Source: Mycobacterium angelicum (lineage in GTDB: Bacteria > Actinomycetota > Actinomycetes > Mycobacteriales > Mycobacteriaceae). From it: a stretch of 64,000 nt of DNA. A model generated the notes under the pieces. It was not told where the DNA came from. It searched no databases and saw only the letters and a program-made list of their open reading frames with translations. Shown piece by piece: positions 12,737-24,230 of this stretch. The stretch is taken from NCBI RefSeq assembly GCF_002086155.1, contig NZ_MVHE01000024.1, positions 1 to 64,000 on the forward strand. Direction: 5' to 3'. Numbering within the stretch: position 1 is the stretch's first letter; each line of letters begins with the position of its first letter. The translations under genes and the position numbers were made by a program.

Positions 12737-14509
12737 TCAGAGCCGCAGCGCGCCGTCGGCCAGCTCGTCGAAACGTTGCAGCGCTTCCTCGGAGTCGGCG
12801 TCGATACCGCGCAGCGGGCCGCGATCGGCGAGATAGCGCTGCGCATACAGCCGGGCGACCAGCGCCTTGCGATCACTGCCGCGGGTTGCGCCCTCCCAGG
12901 CCGCCTGCTCGGTGAGCAACGCAGCCGCGTAGACGTCGCCCATGAACTGAGTCAGCGGGAACAGCCGCGCCTCGGCGGTGTCGCGGTCGAGTTTGGACCA
13001 CGCCGTAATCGCTGCGTCGAGATCCTCGATGCGCTCAGCCAACAGTCGCGTGGTCTCGTCATCATCGGACACCGATACGGCGTCGCGCAGCCGGGCCAGC
13101 AGCGGCTCGTGGGCGCTGCTCTGTGCGATGCCCCGCCGCACGTCCAGGCACAGAATGTTGTCCGGGCCCTCCCAGATGGTGTTGACCTGTGCATCGCGCA
13201 AAAGCCGTGCCACCGGCCAGGTTTCGATGTAGCCGTTGCCGCCGTGGATCTCGATGGCGTCGGAGGCCGCGGTGATGCCGAGCCGGCACACCTTGAGCTT
13301 GGTCACCGGCACCGCGATGCGTTGCCGGATGCTTCTGGGCTGGCGATGGTTGGTGGCGCCGGTGCCGTCGAACACCAGCGCCTGGGCGGCCTCGACGTCG
13401 ACGATCAGCTCGGCCAGCTTGCGGCGCATCAGCGGCTTGTCGATCAGCGCCCCGCCGAAGGCCCGCCGCTGCCTGGCGTAACACAGCGACTCGACCAACG
13501 CCCGGCGGGCATTGCCGAGCGCGAACAGCGCGATACCCAGCCGCGCGGCGTTGGTGAGCTCCATCATGCGGCCCAGGCCCTTGCCGTCGGACGGCCCGGT
13601 ATCGGCGCCTGGTTCGCCGGACAGCAGGAAGGCTTCGGCGTCGACGAATTCGACCTCGCCGGAGGCGACCGAGCGGGTGCCGAGCTTGTCCTTGAGGCGC
13701 CGGACGCGTACCCCGTTGCGGGAGCCGTCGCGGCGGGTGCGCAGCACCAGAAAGTTGGCGATGCCGCGGCTTGAGTCCGGCGCGCCTTCGGGTTTGGCCA
13801 TTACGACGAAGGCCTCGCCGGCGCAGTTGGAGGCGAACCATTTGAAGCCGTTCAACAGCCAAGCGTCGCCTGCGCGCCGAGCCGTTGTCTCCAGTGCGGC
13901 CAGGTCCGAGCCGCCGGTGCGTTCGGTCAGCAGCTGAGCCGTCTCGCCGGCCCACTCTCCGGAGTCGAACTTGGCCAGCACGTGATCGCGCACGTCGGCC
14001 GGTGCATAGGCGGCCACCAGCGACTGGACCATGCCGCCGCCGGTGCCCAGTGCGCAGCCCATCCCGATGTCGGCCTGGTTGAGCAGGTAGTTGGAGGCGA
14101 ACATCGCCAGTGTGGAGCGGTAACCCGCGCTGCGGGCCGCATCGCGCAGGTCCCGCTGGGCAGCCAGCACCGCACGCTTGGATTGGCTGAACGACTCCGG
14201 CATGACCACCCGGCTGATGTCGTGACCCCAGCGGTCGTAGCGTTCCAGCCGGGGCGGGTTGCGGTCGGTCTCGTCGGCCCAGCGGGTCACCGGGCCGCCC
14301 ATCAGCTCACCGATGCGGGTCAGCTCGGGTTCGAGCACCGCCAGCTCGTCGGGCGGTAGGTAGTAGGCCATTGTGAACTGCAGGGTGGGATCGGTGCTAT
14401 ACCAATTGAGACCTGTTGCCCCGCAATAGTTTTCGGTGCGGTAGCGCTCCGACTTCTCCGGGGTGGCGAAGGGCAGTCGGTCGACGGCCTCAAAGTCGTA
14501 TTCGCTCAT
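12737..14509 (-). CDS. fadE35: Acyl-CoA dehydrogenase FadE35
   Basis: 590-residue flavoprotein of the acyl-CoA dehydrogenase superfamily, closest in layout to the large AidB-like branch. Visible signatures are LLTERTGGSDL, HGGNGYIETWPVARLLRDAQ and NTIWEGPDNILCLDV. The substrate is unknown; its constant place next to pks13-accD4 suggests lipid metabolism. It is the last gene of a - strand group with the secreted protein at 14534 and the SGNH hydrolase at 15150. In M. tuberculosis an IS1557 transposase gene separates it from accD4; no such element is present here. Confidence 0.93.
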   Translation of the reverse strand: MSEYDFEAVDRLPFATPEKSERYRTENYCGATGLNWYSTDPTLQFTMAYYLPPDELAVLEPELTRIGELMGGPVTRWADETDRNPPRLERYDRWGHDISRVVMPESFSQSKRAVLAAQRDLRDAARSAGYRSTLAMFASNYLLNQADIGMGCALGTGGGMVQSLVAAYAPADVRDHVLAKFDSGEWAGETAQLLTERTGGSDLAALETTARRAGDAWLLNGFKWFASNCAGEAFVVMAKPEGAPDSSRGIANFLVLRTRRDGSRNGVRVRRLKDKLGTRSVASGEVEFVDAEAFLLSGEPGADTGPSDGKGLGRMMELTNAARLGIALFALGNARRALVESLCYARQRRAFGGALIDKPLMRRKLAELIVDVEAAQALVFDGTGATNHRQPRSIRQRIAVPVTKLKVCRLGITAASDAIEIHGGNGYIETWPVARLLRDAQVNTIWEGPDNILCLDVRRGIAQSSAHEPLLARLRDAVSVSDDDETTRLLAERIEDLDAAITAWSKLDRDTAEARLFPLTQFMGDVYAAALLTEQAAWEGATRGSDRKALVARLYAQRYLADRGPLRGIDADSEEALQRFDELADGALRL

Positions 14510-14533
14510 GCCGCGACCGTATTACAAATACGG

Positions 14534-15061
14534 TTAAACGGGCGCGACAAACTCCGACGTGTAGAACTCGGCCGGATCTTGGGAATGCTCATTCGGGCGC
14601 TCGATAATCACCCAGACGCCCGTCGTGCCCGGCCGAATGGTGTCTCGAATGGTCGCGTTGCCCCGGCCGGATCCGTCGATATCAAGCCCCGTGAAAGCGG
14701 TGCCCGGCGACCCGGGGCCGCAGCCGCTCGACGCGGGCCGGGGCTCCTGAATCAGCCCGACGTCGAAGTGCATGCCCGGCTCGGCGCTGTTCACCATGTT
14801 CACCTCCGCGACCACGGTCGACCCGGACTTGTGGATGAGGGCCGAACCGGTACCCAGCGGCGGTTGGGGAACCGCGGGCGCGTAATTGGTGCGGCTGAAA
14901 TCGCACTGCCGCAGCGCCGAACGCAATGCGACGATGGTGCCGCCGCTTGAACCGGGCGAAGCCGCGGCGGTATTCGCGCCGAACATCGCCGAGGAAGTTG
15001 AAAGAGTGATTGCCGCCGCGGATACCCCTAAGCGTGTCAGAGCGCGCATTTGACCCACCAT
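14534..15061 (-). CDS. Small secreted protein, unknown function
   Basis: 175 residues with an N-terminal signal peptide ending near NTAAASPG, followed by a beta-rich domain with three cysteines. An alternative ATG at 15049 would shorten the start by four residues and has GGTGGG upstream. I do not recognise a named family. Content such as TGVWVIIERPNEHSQ suggests an extracytoplasmic beta-sandwich. It lies 24 nt upstream of fadE35 on the same strand. Confidence 0.75.
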   Translation of the reverse strand: MVGQMRALTRLGVSAAAITLSTSSAMFGANTAAASPGSSGGTIVALRSALRQCDFSRTNYAPAVPQPPLGTGSALIHKSGSTVVAEVNMVNSAEPGMHFDVGLIQEPRPASSGCGPGSPGTAFTGLDIDGSGRGNATIRDTIRPGTTGVWVIIERPNEHSQDPAEFYTSEFVAPV

Positions 15062-15149
15062 CTTTTTACCTATTGGGTTGGCCCCGACCGAATTGAGTAA
15101 TTGACGAAATTCGGGAACTTAAACCTGACGGTCGGGAAATCAGCGCGGT

Positions 15150-16034
15150 TCAGCTGCGCGCGGCGGCGCGGGCCGGCCCCAGCCCGAGGTAGCCGGCCAG
15201 CGCATTGCCGACGGCGGCGGCGCCAAATGCGGTGGGGTGCAAGGCAACTGCGGGCGCCGGTACCGCATACCCCTCGGTGTACCGTTGCGCCGGCGGTGCG
15301 CACATGTCATGGCCGGTGGACATCGGCCGGGTGTCGAAGTAGTCGATCCCCTTGGCGGCCGCGAGTCGACGTTGGCGTTCATCGAGCTCGTTGAGCTTGG
15401 CCTGCAGGTAGTCGGAGTCGCGCGCGAGCACCGGCTGCGCGGGAAAACAGCCCCCGGGCCGGATGAGGGTCCCGTAACCGACCAGCACGATTCGGGAGTG
15501 TGGCGCTTTGGCCCGGACCTGGTCGATCATCGTGGCCCAGACCGGCGCCTCGGCGGCGATCTGGGCGGCAATGCGGTCGACATCGCCGACGACGAATCGG
15601 GTGGTGCAGGGCGTGGGGTTGGCCGACCTGACTTCGCAGGCCTCTGCGTCCGAGGCCAAGCCGACATCGTTGGCGCCGATGGTGATCGTGATGAGATCGG
15701 TGGCGGGGCCGACGGCGTCGAGTTGGCGGTCGACCAAGCCGGTGCGGGTCTGCTGTTGCCGGCTGATGATGTCCAGGGTGTGCGCGCCGCTGCAGGTCGC
15801 GTCGACAAACCGGATCGGCTTGAGTCGTGCGGCCAGCACCGACGGATAGTTGTGGGTCGACTTGTGACACCCCTGGGGCGGGGCCTGCTCTGGTACGCCG
15901 GGTGCGGCGGCGACGGAGTCACCCATCGCAACGTAGTTCAGCCGGGCGGCCCGCCCGGGCCCGGACGCCGGCGCGGCGCAGGCGAGCGCCACCGCGCCCA
16001 CCAGCGATGCGATAGCCGCACGCGTCCAAACCAT
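15150..16034 (-). CDS. Secreted SGNH/GDSL-family hydrolase
   Basis: 294 residues with an N-terminal hydrophobic signal. SGNH blocks are visible: GDSVAAA (nucleophile serine), the block III motif GANDVG, and the C-terminal LHPTAFG carrying the catalytic histidine. Such enzymes are esterases or lipases, often acting on acylated cell-envelope glycans or lipids. The start codon is 37 bp from the divergent arylsulfotransferase-like gene. It is probably co-transcribed with the two downstream genes. The substrate cannot be told from the sequence. Confidence 0.85.
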   Translation of the reverse strand: MVWTRAAIASLVGAVALACAAPASGPGRAARLNYVAMGDSVAAAPGVPEQAPPQGCHKSTHNYPSVLAARLKPIRFVDATCSGAHTLDIISRQQQTRTGLVDRQLDAVGPATDLITITIGANDVGLASDAEACEVRSANPTPCTTRFVVGDVDRIAAQIAAEAPVWATMIDQVRAKAPHSRIVLVGYGTLIRPGGCFPAQPVLARDSDYLQAKLNELDERQRRLAAAKGIDYFDTRPMSTGHDMCAPPAQRYTEGYAVPAPAVALHPTAFGAAAVGNALAGYLGLGPARAAARS

Positions 16035-16071
16035 CCATCTAGTGTCCAGGTCGGTATGACAACCTTGCTGG

Positions 16072-17571
16072 ATGGTCGGTGGATCCGGGATATCGCGACG
16101 TCAACTGGGTGTGGCCGCTTGTGCTGTAGCGATCGGCCTGACCGCTTGTGGTTCCCGGACGAGCAAGTCTGCGGGTGGTGCGCCCGATGCGGCCGAAGTC
16201 ACGGCGCAGACGTTGGGCTACACCGTCAACGTCGACAAGCCCGGCGGCGGCCCCGGATACCTCTTCTTCGTCTCCGGTACCACGGCGGCAGATCCCGGCA
16301 CCACCGCGCGGCCGGCCGTGCTGGTGATCGCCGACCGGACCGGAAAAGTCGTCTGGCAACGGCAATTGCCAACCGGCCAGACCGCCGGCAACTTGCGGGT
16401 CCAAAGCTATCAAGGCAATCCGGTGCTCACCTGGTACCAGGGCCTCAAAAAAGGCGGCCACGGCCTGGGCGTTAGCTACCTGGCCGACGCCCACTACAAC
16501 GTGATCGCCACCCTGACGCCGGGCGGGGATCTGTCGTCGGACATCCACGAATTCCGGCTCACTCCCGAAGGGCACGCACTCATGACGTCCTATCAGGAGG
16601 TGACGACCGACCTGACGGCCATCGGCGGACCCCGCGACGGCAAGATCTACAACTGCATTGCCTCCGTGGTGGACGTTGCCGCTAAAAAGCCGCTGTTCCA
16701 ATGGGATGCGCTCAGTCACGTGCCGATCACCGATTCACCGGCCACCTACACGGCCGGGCAAACGCTGGATCCCTATCACATGAACTCGATCGCGCTGGAT
16801 CCCGCGGGCAATCTGGTGATCAGCATGCGCGCGATGTCCACCGTGTTCAATGTCGATCCGCGCAGCGGTGTCATCAATTGGCAACTGGGCGGCCGGCATT
16901 CGACGTTCGCCTTGGGTGACGGGGTCGAGTTCGCCTACCAGCACGACGCCGAGATGCCCGACGCCAACACGCTCACCTTGTTCGACAATCACTTCGAAGG
17001 CAACAACGGGCAAACGAGCGGCGGCCCGGTTCCGACCAGCCTGAAATGGATCGGCCTCGATTTCGCCGGCCGGCGCGCCACCCTGCTCCGGACGCAGACC
17101 CATCCCGACAAACTGAGCACCGGCGCCATGGGTAACCTACAACAGCTGCCGGGCGGCAATACCTTCTCCGGCTGGGGCACCGCCGGGCACATAGCCGAAT
17201 TCACCCCGGCCGGCGACATGGTTTACGACGCCACCCTTACCGGCGGCACCTATCGCGCCTTCCTCAACGAGTGGACCGGTGATCCCGTCGAACCACCGAC
17301 CCTGAACTTCACCGACGACACCGCCCACGCCGTCTGGAACGGCGCCACCGAGGTGCGGCGGTGGCGGCTGCTATACGGGCCCGAAAGTCGTTCCATGACA
17401 ACACTTTCCACCGTCGACTGGTCCGGTTACGACACGGCGATCCCGGTGCCTGCGGGCAAAACTGCGGGCAAACCTGCGGGCAAACCTGCGGGCAATGGCG
17501 GCTATTACCAGCTGCAGGCGCTGGACGCCGGCGGTGGCGTCATCGCCCAGTCGGTGCCCGTTCCGCGCTGA
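16072..17571 (+). CDS. Arylsulfotransferase-like (ASST) lipoprotein
   Basis: 499 residues. The N-terminus combines a twin-arginine-like SRRQLG with a lipobox (LTAC), so it is probably an exported lipoprotein. The body resembles the arylsulfotransferase beta-propeller family, with HMNSIALDPAGNLVIS, GVINWQLGG and EFAYQHDAEM. The histidines in DPYHMNS and YQHDA fit the family active site. The C-terminus carries a 12-bp tandem repeat (17451-17495) encoding AGKT/AGKP units. It ends 18 bp from the convergent embB. A sulfotransferase role is inferred from fold only. Confidence 0.75.
   Translation: MVGGSGISRRQLGVAACAVAIGLTACGSRTSKSAGGAPDAAEVTAQTLGYTVNVDKPGGGPGYLFFVSGTTAADPGTTARPAVLVIADRTGKVVWQRQLPTGQTAGNLRVQSYQGNPVLTWYQGLKKGGHGLGVSYLADAHYNVIATLTPGGDLSSDIHEFRLTPEGHALMTSYQEVTTDLTAIGGPRDGKIYNCIASVVDVAAKKPLFQWDALSHVPITDSPATYTAGQTLDPYHMNSIALDPAGNLVISMRAMSTVFNVDPRSGVINWQLGGRHSTFALGDGVEFAYQHDAEMPDANTLTLFDNHFEGNNGQTSGGPVPTSLKWIGLDFAGRRATLLRTQTHPDKLSTGAMGNLQQLPGGNTFSGWGTAGHIAEFTPAGDMVYDATLTGGTYRAFLNEWTGDPVEPPTLNFTDDTAHAVWNGATEVRRWRLLYGPESRSMTTLSTVDWSGYDTAIPVPAGKTAGKPAGKPAGNGGYYQLQALDAGGGVIAQSVPVPR
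17451..17495 (+). repeat. 12-bp tandem repeat in ASST-like gene
   Basis: TGCGGGCAAAAC/TGCGGGCAAACC is repeated about 3.75 times in frame and encodes alternating AGKT/AGKP. This places a short lysine/proline tail segment near the protein C-terminus. Copy number may vary between strains. Confidence 0.85.
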
Positions 17572-17589
17572 GCGCATCGACGGGCAGCG

Positions 17590-20500
17590 TTACGGCCCGA
17601 TCCGGATCTTGCCGGGCGACCACAATCCGCTGCGGGTCGCGGTACCCAAGTCCAGTTGTGCCGGGGGCGCGTCGACCAGGGTGTCGAACTTGCGCAGCGA
17701 ACCCCAGTCGCGGGCCCAGTCGCGGGACAGATAGGTGGCCATCACGTGGGCGCGCAACAGCAGGTCGGTGATCCCGAGCAGGCCGCCGTTGGTGCCGTCC
17801 TCCCAGGTGTCGGTGTCCAGCTTCTTGGCGTTGTAGTCCGGCGTGATGCGGAACTTCGGTATCTCGGTGACGCCGTTGACGTGCAGCATCGGCTGCTGAC
17901 ACGGGAAGGCCAGCCCCACCGCCCAGTCCAGCAGCACCGGCTGCGCCGAGCCGACGTACTCCTGCAGCGACCGCAGCTCCGGCACCCGCGGCGGGGTCAC
18001 CGCGATCCAGTCCTCCGGCGTCAGCGACAAGTCCTCGGCCACCACCCGGACGGCGACGGCGTCGGCGGGAATCCGGTCGCGGGCAAAGCGCAGGTTGCGC
18101 CACGCCTTGGGCTGCTCGCCGTACAGGTCGTCGGGTACCAGCCGGCCGCTCGGCACCAAATCCCCAGCGGGACTGGGCTTTCCGTATTCCAGGACCACGG
18201 TCTGGCCGGCGGTGTAGTGGTGCAGCACGCTGTTGCCGGCGATCTTGCCCGCCGCGGTGATGACCACCAGCGGATGCCCGTCGTCGGCCTTGGGCAGCAG
18301 ATACCACGCCGAGGCGAGCCTGCTTTGCTGCTGCGCACCGGTGGCATAGGTGCCGGCCAACGGCACCCGGGCCGGATCAAGCTGGTAGGGCAGCGGCACC
18401 GTGGAGCCGTTGATGCCCGGCGTCTTCAGCTTGGTGGGCGCGTCCCAGTCGTAATCGGTGCCGGGCTGGTTGGGCTTCATCACCATCGCCTCGGCGACGG
18501 TGTGTTCCGGCACGCCGTCGGGGGTGAAGCCGACGGGGTTGACACCACCCAGCGGCCCCAGCGGACCGTAATCGCCGGGAACGGGCGTCATGAAGCCGGC
18601 GTTGGGGTCCGGTTCGACGAGCACGTCGTCGGCCAGGCCGCAGCCGCCGGTGAACGCCCGCAGGTTGGACCAGCCGTTGGAGTAGGTGGGGTACTGCCGC
18701 ACGATCCCGATGCCCATCGAGGCCACGAACACCAGCGCCATGAAGCCGGCCGCCAGCGACACCGGCGCTGTGGTCAAAGCCCGGGTCAGCCGGCCCTCGC
18801 CACTGCCGCGGGGCGCGAAATGCAGCCAGGCGGCGTACAAGGCGGCAAGCCCGAACAGAATGAAAAAGATTGTGCTGACCGTGATCCCGGCGATCTTGGG
18901 CATGGTGCTGTTGAACGGCACACCGTAGCTGGAGACATACCACCAGCCGTTGGTGGTGGCGAAGCACAACGCCAGCATGAAGAACACCGCCGCCAGGAAC
19001 GCCATCCGGTTCCGCGACCAGCGCAATACCGATGGCGATACCAATACCGTCGTCAACGCCGCCATCGCGGCCCCCACCGCGGCGAACAGCCCGAAGTGGT
19101 GCACCCACTTGGTGGGGGTGAACATCAGGAAGAACATGGTGCCGAAGATGACACCGGCCAGCCGCCAGGCCGGCCCGCGGGCCACGCCGCGAATTCGCTT
19201 GCGCCGCAACATGATAAAGACGGCGGTGAACAGGCAGAGCGCGGTGATGAGGAAGCCGAACCGGCGTGACAGCGAGCCGTCGACGGTCGGCAGGATGAGG
19301 TAGTAGTAGCGCAGGTTCTCGGTGTACCAGGCTTGACTGGGCCCGATTTTGCTGCGAACCCGGGTGGCCTCCAACACCGTTGACAGCGTCTGGTCGGCGA
19401 ACACCACCGTCAGGATGATGGTGCCGGCGGCCAGCATCGGCGACAGCAGCGGCAGCGTGCCGACCAGCCGACGGCGTTTGGCCAGGATCCGCAGGATCGG
19501 ACGGCCACCGGCCACCAGCGCGGCCACCGCGATCAGGCCGGTCGGTTGCACGCCCAAGGTGAAGGCCGCGGTGATGATGGCCAGCGCCGCCGGTGTGAGC
19601 CGGCTGTACCGCATGGACCGCTCGATCAGCACGTAGGTGACCAGCGAGCCGAGCGCGATGATGCCTTCCGGGCGCAGCCCGTTGTCGAACGGCATCCACG
19701 CGGTAAGTAGCACCATGGCCGCCGCCCAGTTGGCCGGTTTGCTGGCCGCCACCGCCGGCCCCAGCCGGGGCAACACCTCGCGGGACAGCAGCAGCCAGCA
19801 CACCAGTCCGGCGAACAGGTCGGGCAGCCGCATCCAGATGCTGGCGTCACTGACGTGCGTCATCAAGGCCAGCAGGTTGTAGTACCAGCCGAACGGGTCC
19901 TCTGGGCTGCCGAACCAGCGGAAATAGTTGGACATGTAGCCCGCGTGGTCGGCGACGCGCGCCATGCCCAGGATGTAGCCGTCGTCGGAGGAGTTGGCGC
20001 CCATCACGTGCCAGAGCAGGAACGCGAAGATCACCACGGTGTCCAGCAAGGTGAACGTGCGCCAGTTAGCCGGGATGCGGGGGCGCAGGCGCCCGCCCGG
20101 CGACGATGCAGGCCGGAACGGCCTGGGGAGGAGTTGGGCAATTGAGCCCCGGCCGTCGAGTTGGTCGAGGCGCCATAGCGCGGCCAGCGCGACGACGGTG
20201 GCCACGATGGCCCCGACGATCGCCAACAGCTTCAGCGTTGTCGGCGTGGTGGAGAAGCGGGTGTCGATGGTCGCCGAGAGCTTCAGTCCGGGCGGCGCCG
20301 GTCCGGTGAGGTCGGTGAATACTCCGACGATCTGCGGGCGCAGGTTGGGGTCCGGGAAGCCGCTGCGCAGCGGTGCACCCCGCGGATCTTTCAGCCCGAC
20401 GAAGTGGGCGAAGGTGCCGGCGTGTGTGGAGGTGATCTCGATGTTCGAACATCCCGGCCCGTTTGCGCCGCCGACCACTAGATCGCGCGGCACCGACAGG

Positions 20501-20889
20501 ATCACCACATTGCGGTCGGTGACGTCGACGCGCTGCTTGCTCACCACAACGAACAGCGCCTGCAGATTGGCGTCCTTGCCCTGCTTGGGTGCGGTGCCCA
20601 GGATCACCCCGCCGTCGGCGGGCATGCCGCGCACCATCTCGCACGGCACGGTGGCGGTGAAGTCGACCGGTGTCAGCGAAATCAACGGCGCCGTAACACT
20701 ATTCAGCTGGCCCTGCTGCGGCCAGTTGAGCATCGCGGTGGTCTGCACGACGGGCAGCAGCGGTGTCGCGACCGACAGCGCAAAGCCGATCAGGCCGGCG
20801 ATCGTGGCCACCCAGCGCGTCACCCGCACATCGCGGTTTGCGGTCAGCGGCTGGTCCCGGTCGGTCGTGACGGTCATGGCTCGGCTCAT
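17590..20889 (-). CDS. embB: Arabinosyltransferase EmbB
   Basis: GT-C arabinofuranosyltransferase that, with EmbA, forms the branched hexa-arabinofuranosyl end of arabinogalactan; a target of ethambutol. The 1099 residues hold an N-terminal membrane segment and periplasmic domain, the SDD motif at 301-303, many transmembrane helices, and a C-terminal carbohydrate-binding region rich in tryptophan. The ethambutol-determining methionine (M306 in M. tuberculosis) is residue 309, ATG at 19963-19965. Its start overlaps the embA stop by four bases (ATGA); an in-frame ATG four codons later is also possible. Confidence 0.97.
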   Translation of the reverse strand: MSRAMTVTTDRDQPLTANRDVRVTRWVATIAGLIGFALSVATPLLPVVQTTAMLNWPQQGQLNSVTAPLISLTPVDFTATVPCEMVRGMPADGGVILGTAPKQGKDANLQALFVVVSKQRVDVTDRNVVILSVPRDLVVGGANGPGCSNIEITSTHAGTFAHFVGLKDPRGAPLRSGFPDPNLRPQIVGVFTDLTGPAPPGLKLSATIDTRFSTTPTTLKLLAIVGAIVATVVALAALWRLDQLDGRGSIAQLLPRPFRPASSPGGRLRPRIPANWRTFTLLDTVVIFAFLLWHVMGANSSDDGYILGMARVADHAGYMSNYFRWFGSPEDPFGWYYNLLALMTHVSDASIWMRLPDLFAGLVCWLLLSREVLPRLGPAVAASKPANWAAAMVLLTAWMPFDNGLRPEGIIALGSLVTYVLIERSMRYSRLTPAALAIITAAFTLGVQPTGLIAVAALVAGGRPILRILAKRRRLVGTLPLLSPMLAAGTIILTVVFADQTLSTVLEATRVRSKIGPSQAWYTENLRYYYLILPTVDGSLSRRFGFLITALCLFTAVFIMLRRKRIRGVARGPAWRLAGVIFGTMFFLMFTPTKWVHHFGLFAAVGAAMAALTTVLVSPSVLRWSRNRMAFLAAVFFMLALCFATTNGWWYVSSYGVPFNSTMPKIAGITVSTIFFILFGLAALYAAWLHFAPRGSGEGRLTRALTTAPVSLAAGFMALVFVASMGIGIVRQYPTYSNGWSNLRAFTGGCGLADDVLVEPDPNAGFMTPVPGDYGPLGPLGGVNPVGFTPDGVPEHTVAEAMVMKPNQPGTDYDWDAPTKLKTPGINGSTVPLPYQLDPARVPLAGTYATGAQQQSRLASAWYLLPKADDGHPLVVITAAGKIAGNSVLHHYTAGQTVVLEYGKPSPAGDLVPSGRLVPDDLYGEQPKAWRNLRFARDRIPADAVAVRVVAEDLSLTPEDWIAVTPPRVPELRSLQEYVGSAQPVLLDWAVGLAFPCQQPMLHVNGVTEIPKFRITPDYNAKKLDTDTWEDGTNGGLLGITDLLLRAHVMATYLSRDWARDWGSLRKFDTLVDAPPAQLDLGTATRSGLWSPGKIRIGP

Positions 20890-23800
20890 GGGAGAGCCCT
20901 AATCGGTCCTTGCCGGCTCCAGCCGTGCACCGTGATCACGCCTTCCTGGATGACGGCCTCGGGCGCCTGGTTGGGCGGCACCAACGGGTAGTACTGCTCC
21001 ACCGTTCCCCAGTCGCGGTACCAGTCGCCGCGCAGATAGGTCGCGACGGTCGAGGTCCGCAGCAGGGCCTGGGTGAACATGAACGGTCCGCCGGTGGAGG
21101 CGGACTCCCACAGGTTCGACGAGACCGCGGTCTGCTTGTGGTCGGGCATGATGCGGAACTGCGGAAGTTCGGCGACGCCAAGGTGTTCGGAGAACGGCCG
21201 CTGGCAGGGGAAGTTGGCCGCGGTCGCGATGTCCATCAACACCGGGGTTTGCGACCCGATCAGCTGCTGCAGCGTCTGCAACACCGGAACCCGCGGCGGG
21301 GTGAACGCGAACCACTGCTCGGGGCTCAGGTTCGGGTCATAGGCGACGATGCGCGCCACGTCGGCCTCCGGCGGGGCCCAGTTCAAGGGGAAGCGCAGGT
21401 TGCGCCATGCGGGTTGGGGCCCAAGGTCGATCGGGAACACCTCGCCGAGCGGCGCGATGCTGCCGTCGGGCTTGGTGACGCCCCACTGCAGTTTCAGCGA
21501 TTGGCCGTAGACGAAGTCGCCGTCCTCCTTATAGGACCAGATGGCGCCTGCGGCGGCGACGGCGACGATCGGCCGATCGGGGGATCGGGGCGGTAATTGG
21601 TACCAGGCCGAAGTGGCGCGCGCGGCCAGCGTGTTCTCGCCGTAGCTGCCCATCACCGGGGTACGGGCGGGGTCCAGCCCGAACGGCAGGGCCGCGTGTG
21701 ACCCGTTCACTCCGGCCGGGCCTTTGCCGCCGGCGGTGCCCGCGGAGTCGGTGATGGCGGCGTTGGGTTTGTTGGGTGAGGCATCGGAATTGACCACGCC
21801 GGGTTTGCTCACCACCGGGTCGGATTTCAGGTCGTCGCCCACGCCTTCGGGTTTGAAGCCCAGCGGGTTGATGCCGCCGAGCGGGCCCCCGGGACCGAAG
21901 GTCTGGCCCGGAACCGGTTGCAGCATGCCGGCATTGGGGTCGGGTTCGGCCAGCACGTCGTCGGCCATGGCGCAGCTGGTGGGCGAAAGCCCGGATTCCA
22001 GCGCGGCCAGGTTGGCCTTGGCGGTGGTGTAGAGCGGGTAGCGCAACACCGCACCCTTGGCCATCGAGCCGACTTCGCCCAGCACCATGATGACCGCGAC
22101 CACCAGCAGCGGTGTGGAGGCCAGGACGCGGTTGCGCCGGTTGTCCTTGACCTCGGTGTGGCCGGCGTAGTCCATCCGGAAGTGGTACCAAGCGGCCAGC
22201 AGTCCGGTCACGATCGACAGCATCAGGAACATCGTGGTCACCGGGTGGCTGGCGATGACGGGCTGGATGTCGTACCACGGCACGCCGTAGTTGCCGACGT
22301 AGAACCACCCGTTGATCCCCGAGGTGGCCCAGGCCAGCACGAACAGCAGCGCGGTGACGTACAGCGCGAGGTTGCGCCGGCTGTGCAGTCCGATCCGGGC
22401 GACGGTGAACGCGGTGACGGCGCCCAGGGCGCCGGCCAGCCCGGCGAACGCGCCGAACTGGATCGCCCACTTAGTGGGGGTGAAGGTCAACAGCAGCAGA
22501 CCCAGCGCCGTGGTGCCGATCAGCCGCCAGGCAGGACCGCTGGCCAGCCCGGTTACCCCGCCCCGGCGCAGCAGCACGAACAGCACCCCGAACATGCACA
22601 GCAGCAGCACCAGCACCGCGAAGCGGCGGGCCATCGATCCGTCCGCATTGCTCTCGACGGTGAGGAAGTAGTAGCGCAGGAAGTCCTGGTACCAGGCGAT
22701 CGTCGGCCCGACCTTGTATTTGATGCGGGCCGACTCGGCCACCGTGGCCAGCGTCTGGCTGCGGAAGACCACCACGGTGATCAGCGAAAACGCGGCGGCC
22801 AGGACGGCCAGCGGAGCCAGTAGACCGTCGGTGGCACGCCGGCGCCGGATGATCTGGGCGATGGCGCGCGCGCCGGTCAGCAGCGCGGCGACGGCAATCA
22901 AACCTTGGGGCGCCAGCGTCGCGGTAAGCGTCGCGACGATGATGGCGAGCGCCGCCGGAGCCAGCTTGCCCTGCGCGATCGCGCGTTCCACCAGCATCCA
23001 GGTCACCAGCACACCCAGGGCGATCAGCGGCTCGGGCCGCAGGCCGTTGTTGAACGGCAGCCAGGCCGCCACGAACACCGCCCCCGCGGTCAGCACGGCC
23101 ACCCGGTTGGCCGCCAGACCGCCCTTGCCGGGCCCCAGCCGGCGCAGCACGCAGTGGCTGATCAGCAGCCAGCACGCAATCCCGGCCAGCGTGGCCGGTA
23201 GCCGCATCCACACACCGGCCGTGCTGATCGAGGCCATCCGCGCCAACACCGAGAAATACCAATCGAAGGGCGCCTCGGTGGTCCCGAAGTAGCGGTAGTA
23301 GTTGGCGATGTAGCCGGCCTTCGGCGCCACCCGGGCGATGGTGAGGTTGTAGCCGTCGTCCGACGAGATCGCGCCGATCACGTGCCAGAGCAGCAGCATC
23401 GCGATCACTCCGGCGTCGGCCAGCCAGGTGGCAAAGCCCACCCGTTTCAGCCAGGCCCCTAGACCAACACGCCAGGACGTGCGCCCGCGGCTGTGCCGGT
23501 CCAGAACGGCCAGGGCGACGATGGCGGTCAGCACGGCGAGCGCGCCCAGAATCATCACGATCTTCTTGACCAGGGTGGGCGCGGTGATGAAGCGGGTGTC
23601 GATGTCGATGCGGGCGGACAGCCCCGGCTGTGCGGGGACCTTCATATCGGTGAAGATCCCGCCGATCTGGGGCTTCTTCTCCGGAGCCAGGGTGCCCCGG
23701 GCGCCGGGAATGCCGACGAAGTCCGCGCCCGCGCCCCCGGCGTCGGCCCACATGTGCAGCACGCTGCAACCGCGGGCGACCGCCGCGCGCGATGCCGCCG

Positions 23801-24173
23801 CGGCCACGGTGTCGCGGAAGGCGACGACGATCGTGTCTTTGTCGGCGCGGACGAACAGCCCGTGCTTGCCGGTGTCCACCCCGCCGGCCGGCAGCGTGGA
23901 CAGCACCAGGCCGCCGTCGGCGGGCAGGGTGGCCATGGCCGAGCAGGGGATGGAGATGTCCAGCGCGCGCGGTGCCCCGGAGACCAGCGGGGCGGTGATC
24001 TGGCTGACGTTGGTGCCGGGCCCGGTGGTGCCCTGCGGCCACAGGATCGTCGCCGTTGTCTGCCGCACCGAGAGCAGCGGAACCAGGAGACACAGCAGCA
24101 GGCCGGCGATTCCTGAGACGACGGCTACCAACCGGGCGATCCGGTGGGATCGCTCATTACCGTCGTGGGGCAC
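20886..24173 (-). CDS. embA: Arabinosyltransferase EmbA
   Basis: Partner of EmbB in arabinogalactan arabinan synthesis. The 1095 residues have the same plan as EmbB: N-terminal membrane segment, periplasmic domain, [13 protein letters not shown] catalytic loop, multiple membrane helices, C-terminal binding domain. The sequence [11 protein letters not shown] at the start matches M. tuberculosis EmbA. In M. tuberculosis embA follows embC closely; here a PPE gene ends 57 nt upstream of the embA start, on the same strand, so embAB may be transcribed from the PPE promoter. Confidence 0.97.
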   Translation of the reverse strand: MPHDGNERSHRIARLVAVVSGIAGLLLCLLVPLLSVRQTTATILWPQGTTGPGTNVSQITAPLVSGAPRALDISIPCSAMATLPADGGLVLSTLPAGGVDTGKHGLFVRADKDTIVVAFRDTVAAAASRAAVARGCSVLHMWADAGGAGADFVGIPGARGTLAPEKKPQIGGIFTDMKVPAQPGLSARIDIDTRFITAPTLVKKIVMILGALAVLTAIVALAVLDRHSRGRTSWRVGLGAWLKRVGFATWLADAGVIAMLLLWHVIGAISSDDGYNLTIARVAPKAGYIANYYRYFGTTEAPFDWYFSVLARMASISTAGVWMRLPATLAGIACWLLISHCVLRRLGPGKGGLAANRVAVLTAGAVFVAAWLPFNNGLRPEPLIALGVLVTWMLVERAIAQGKLAPAALAIIVATLTATLAPQGLIAVAALLTGARAIAQIIRRRRATDGLLAPLAVLAAAFSLITVVVFRSQTLATVAESARIKYKVGPTIAWYQDFLRYYFLTVESNADGSMARRFAVLVLLLCMFGVLFVLLRRGGVTGLASGPAWRLIGTTALGLLLLTFTPTKWAIQFGAFAGLAGALGAVTAFTVARIGLHSRRNLALYVTALLFVLAWATSGINGWFYVGNYGVPWYDIQPVIASHPVTTMFLMLSIVTGLLAAWYHFRMDYAGHTEVKDNRRNRVLASTPLLVVAVIMVLGEVGSMAKGAVLRYPLYTTAKANLAALESGLSPTSCAMADDVLAEPDPNAGMLQPVPGQTFGPGGPLGGINPLGFKPEGVGDDLKSDPVVSKPGVVNSDASPNKPNAAITDSAGTAGGKGPAGVNGSHAALPFGLDPARTPVMGSYGENTLAARATSAWYQLPPRSPDRPIVAVAAAGAIWSYKEDGDFVYGQSLKLQWGVTKPDGSIAPLGEVFPIDLGPQPAWRNLRFPLNWAPPEADVARIVAYDPNLSPEQWFAFTPPRVPVLQTLQQLIGSQTPVLMDIATAANFPCQRPFSEHLGVAELPQFRIMPDHKQTAVSSNLWESASTGGPFMFTQALLRTSTVATYLRGDWYRDWGTVEQYYPLVPPNQAPEAVIQEGVITVHGWSRQGPIRALP

Positions 24174-24230
24174 GAGGGTCGATGGTAGGCGACGCGGCTG
24201 ACGGCTTTTCGGATGCCGGGCCGCGCAGCG

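Noticed and set aside
12660-12740. Remnant of the IS1557 element found here in M. tuberculosis
   Set aside because: The accD4-fadE35 gap is only 77 bp and shows no transposase sequence or terminal repeats.
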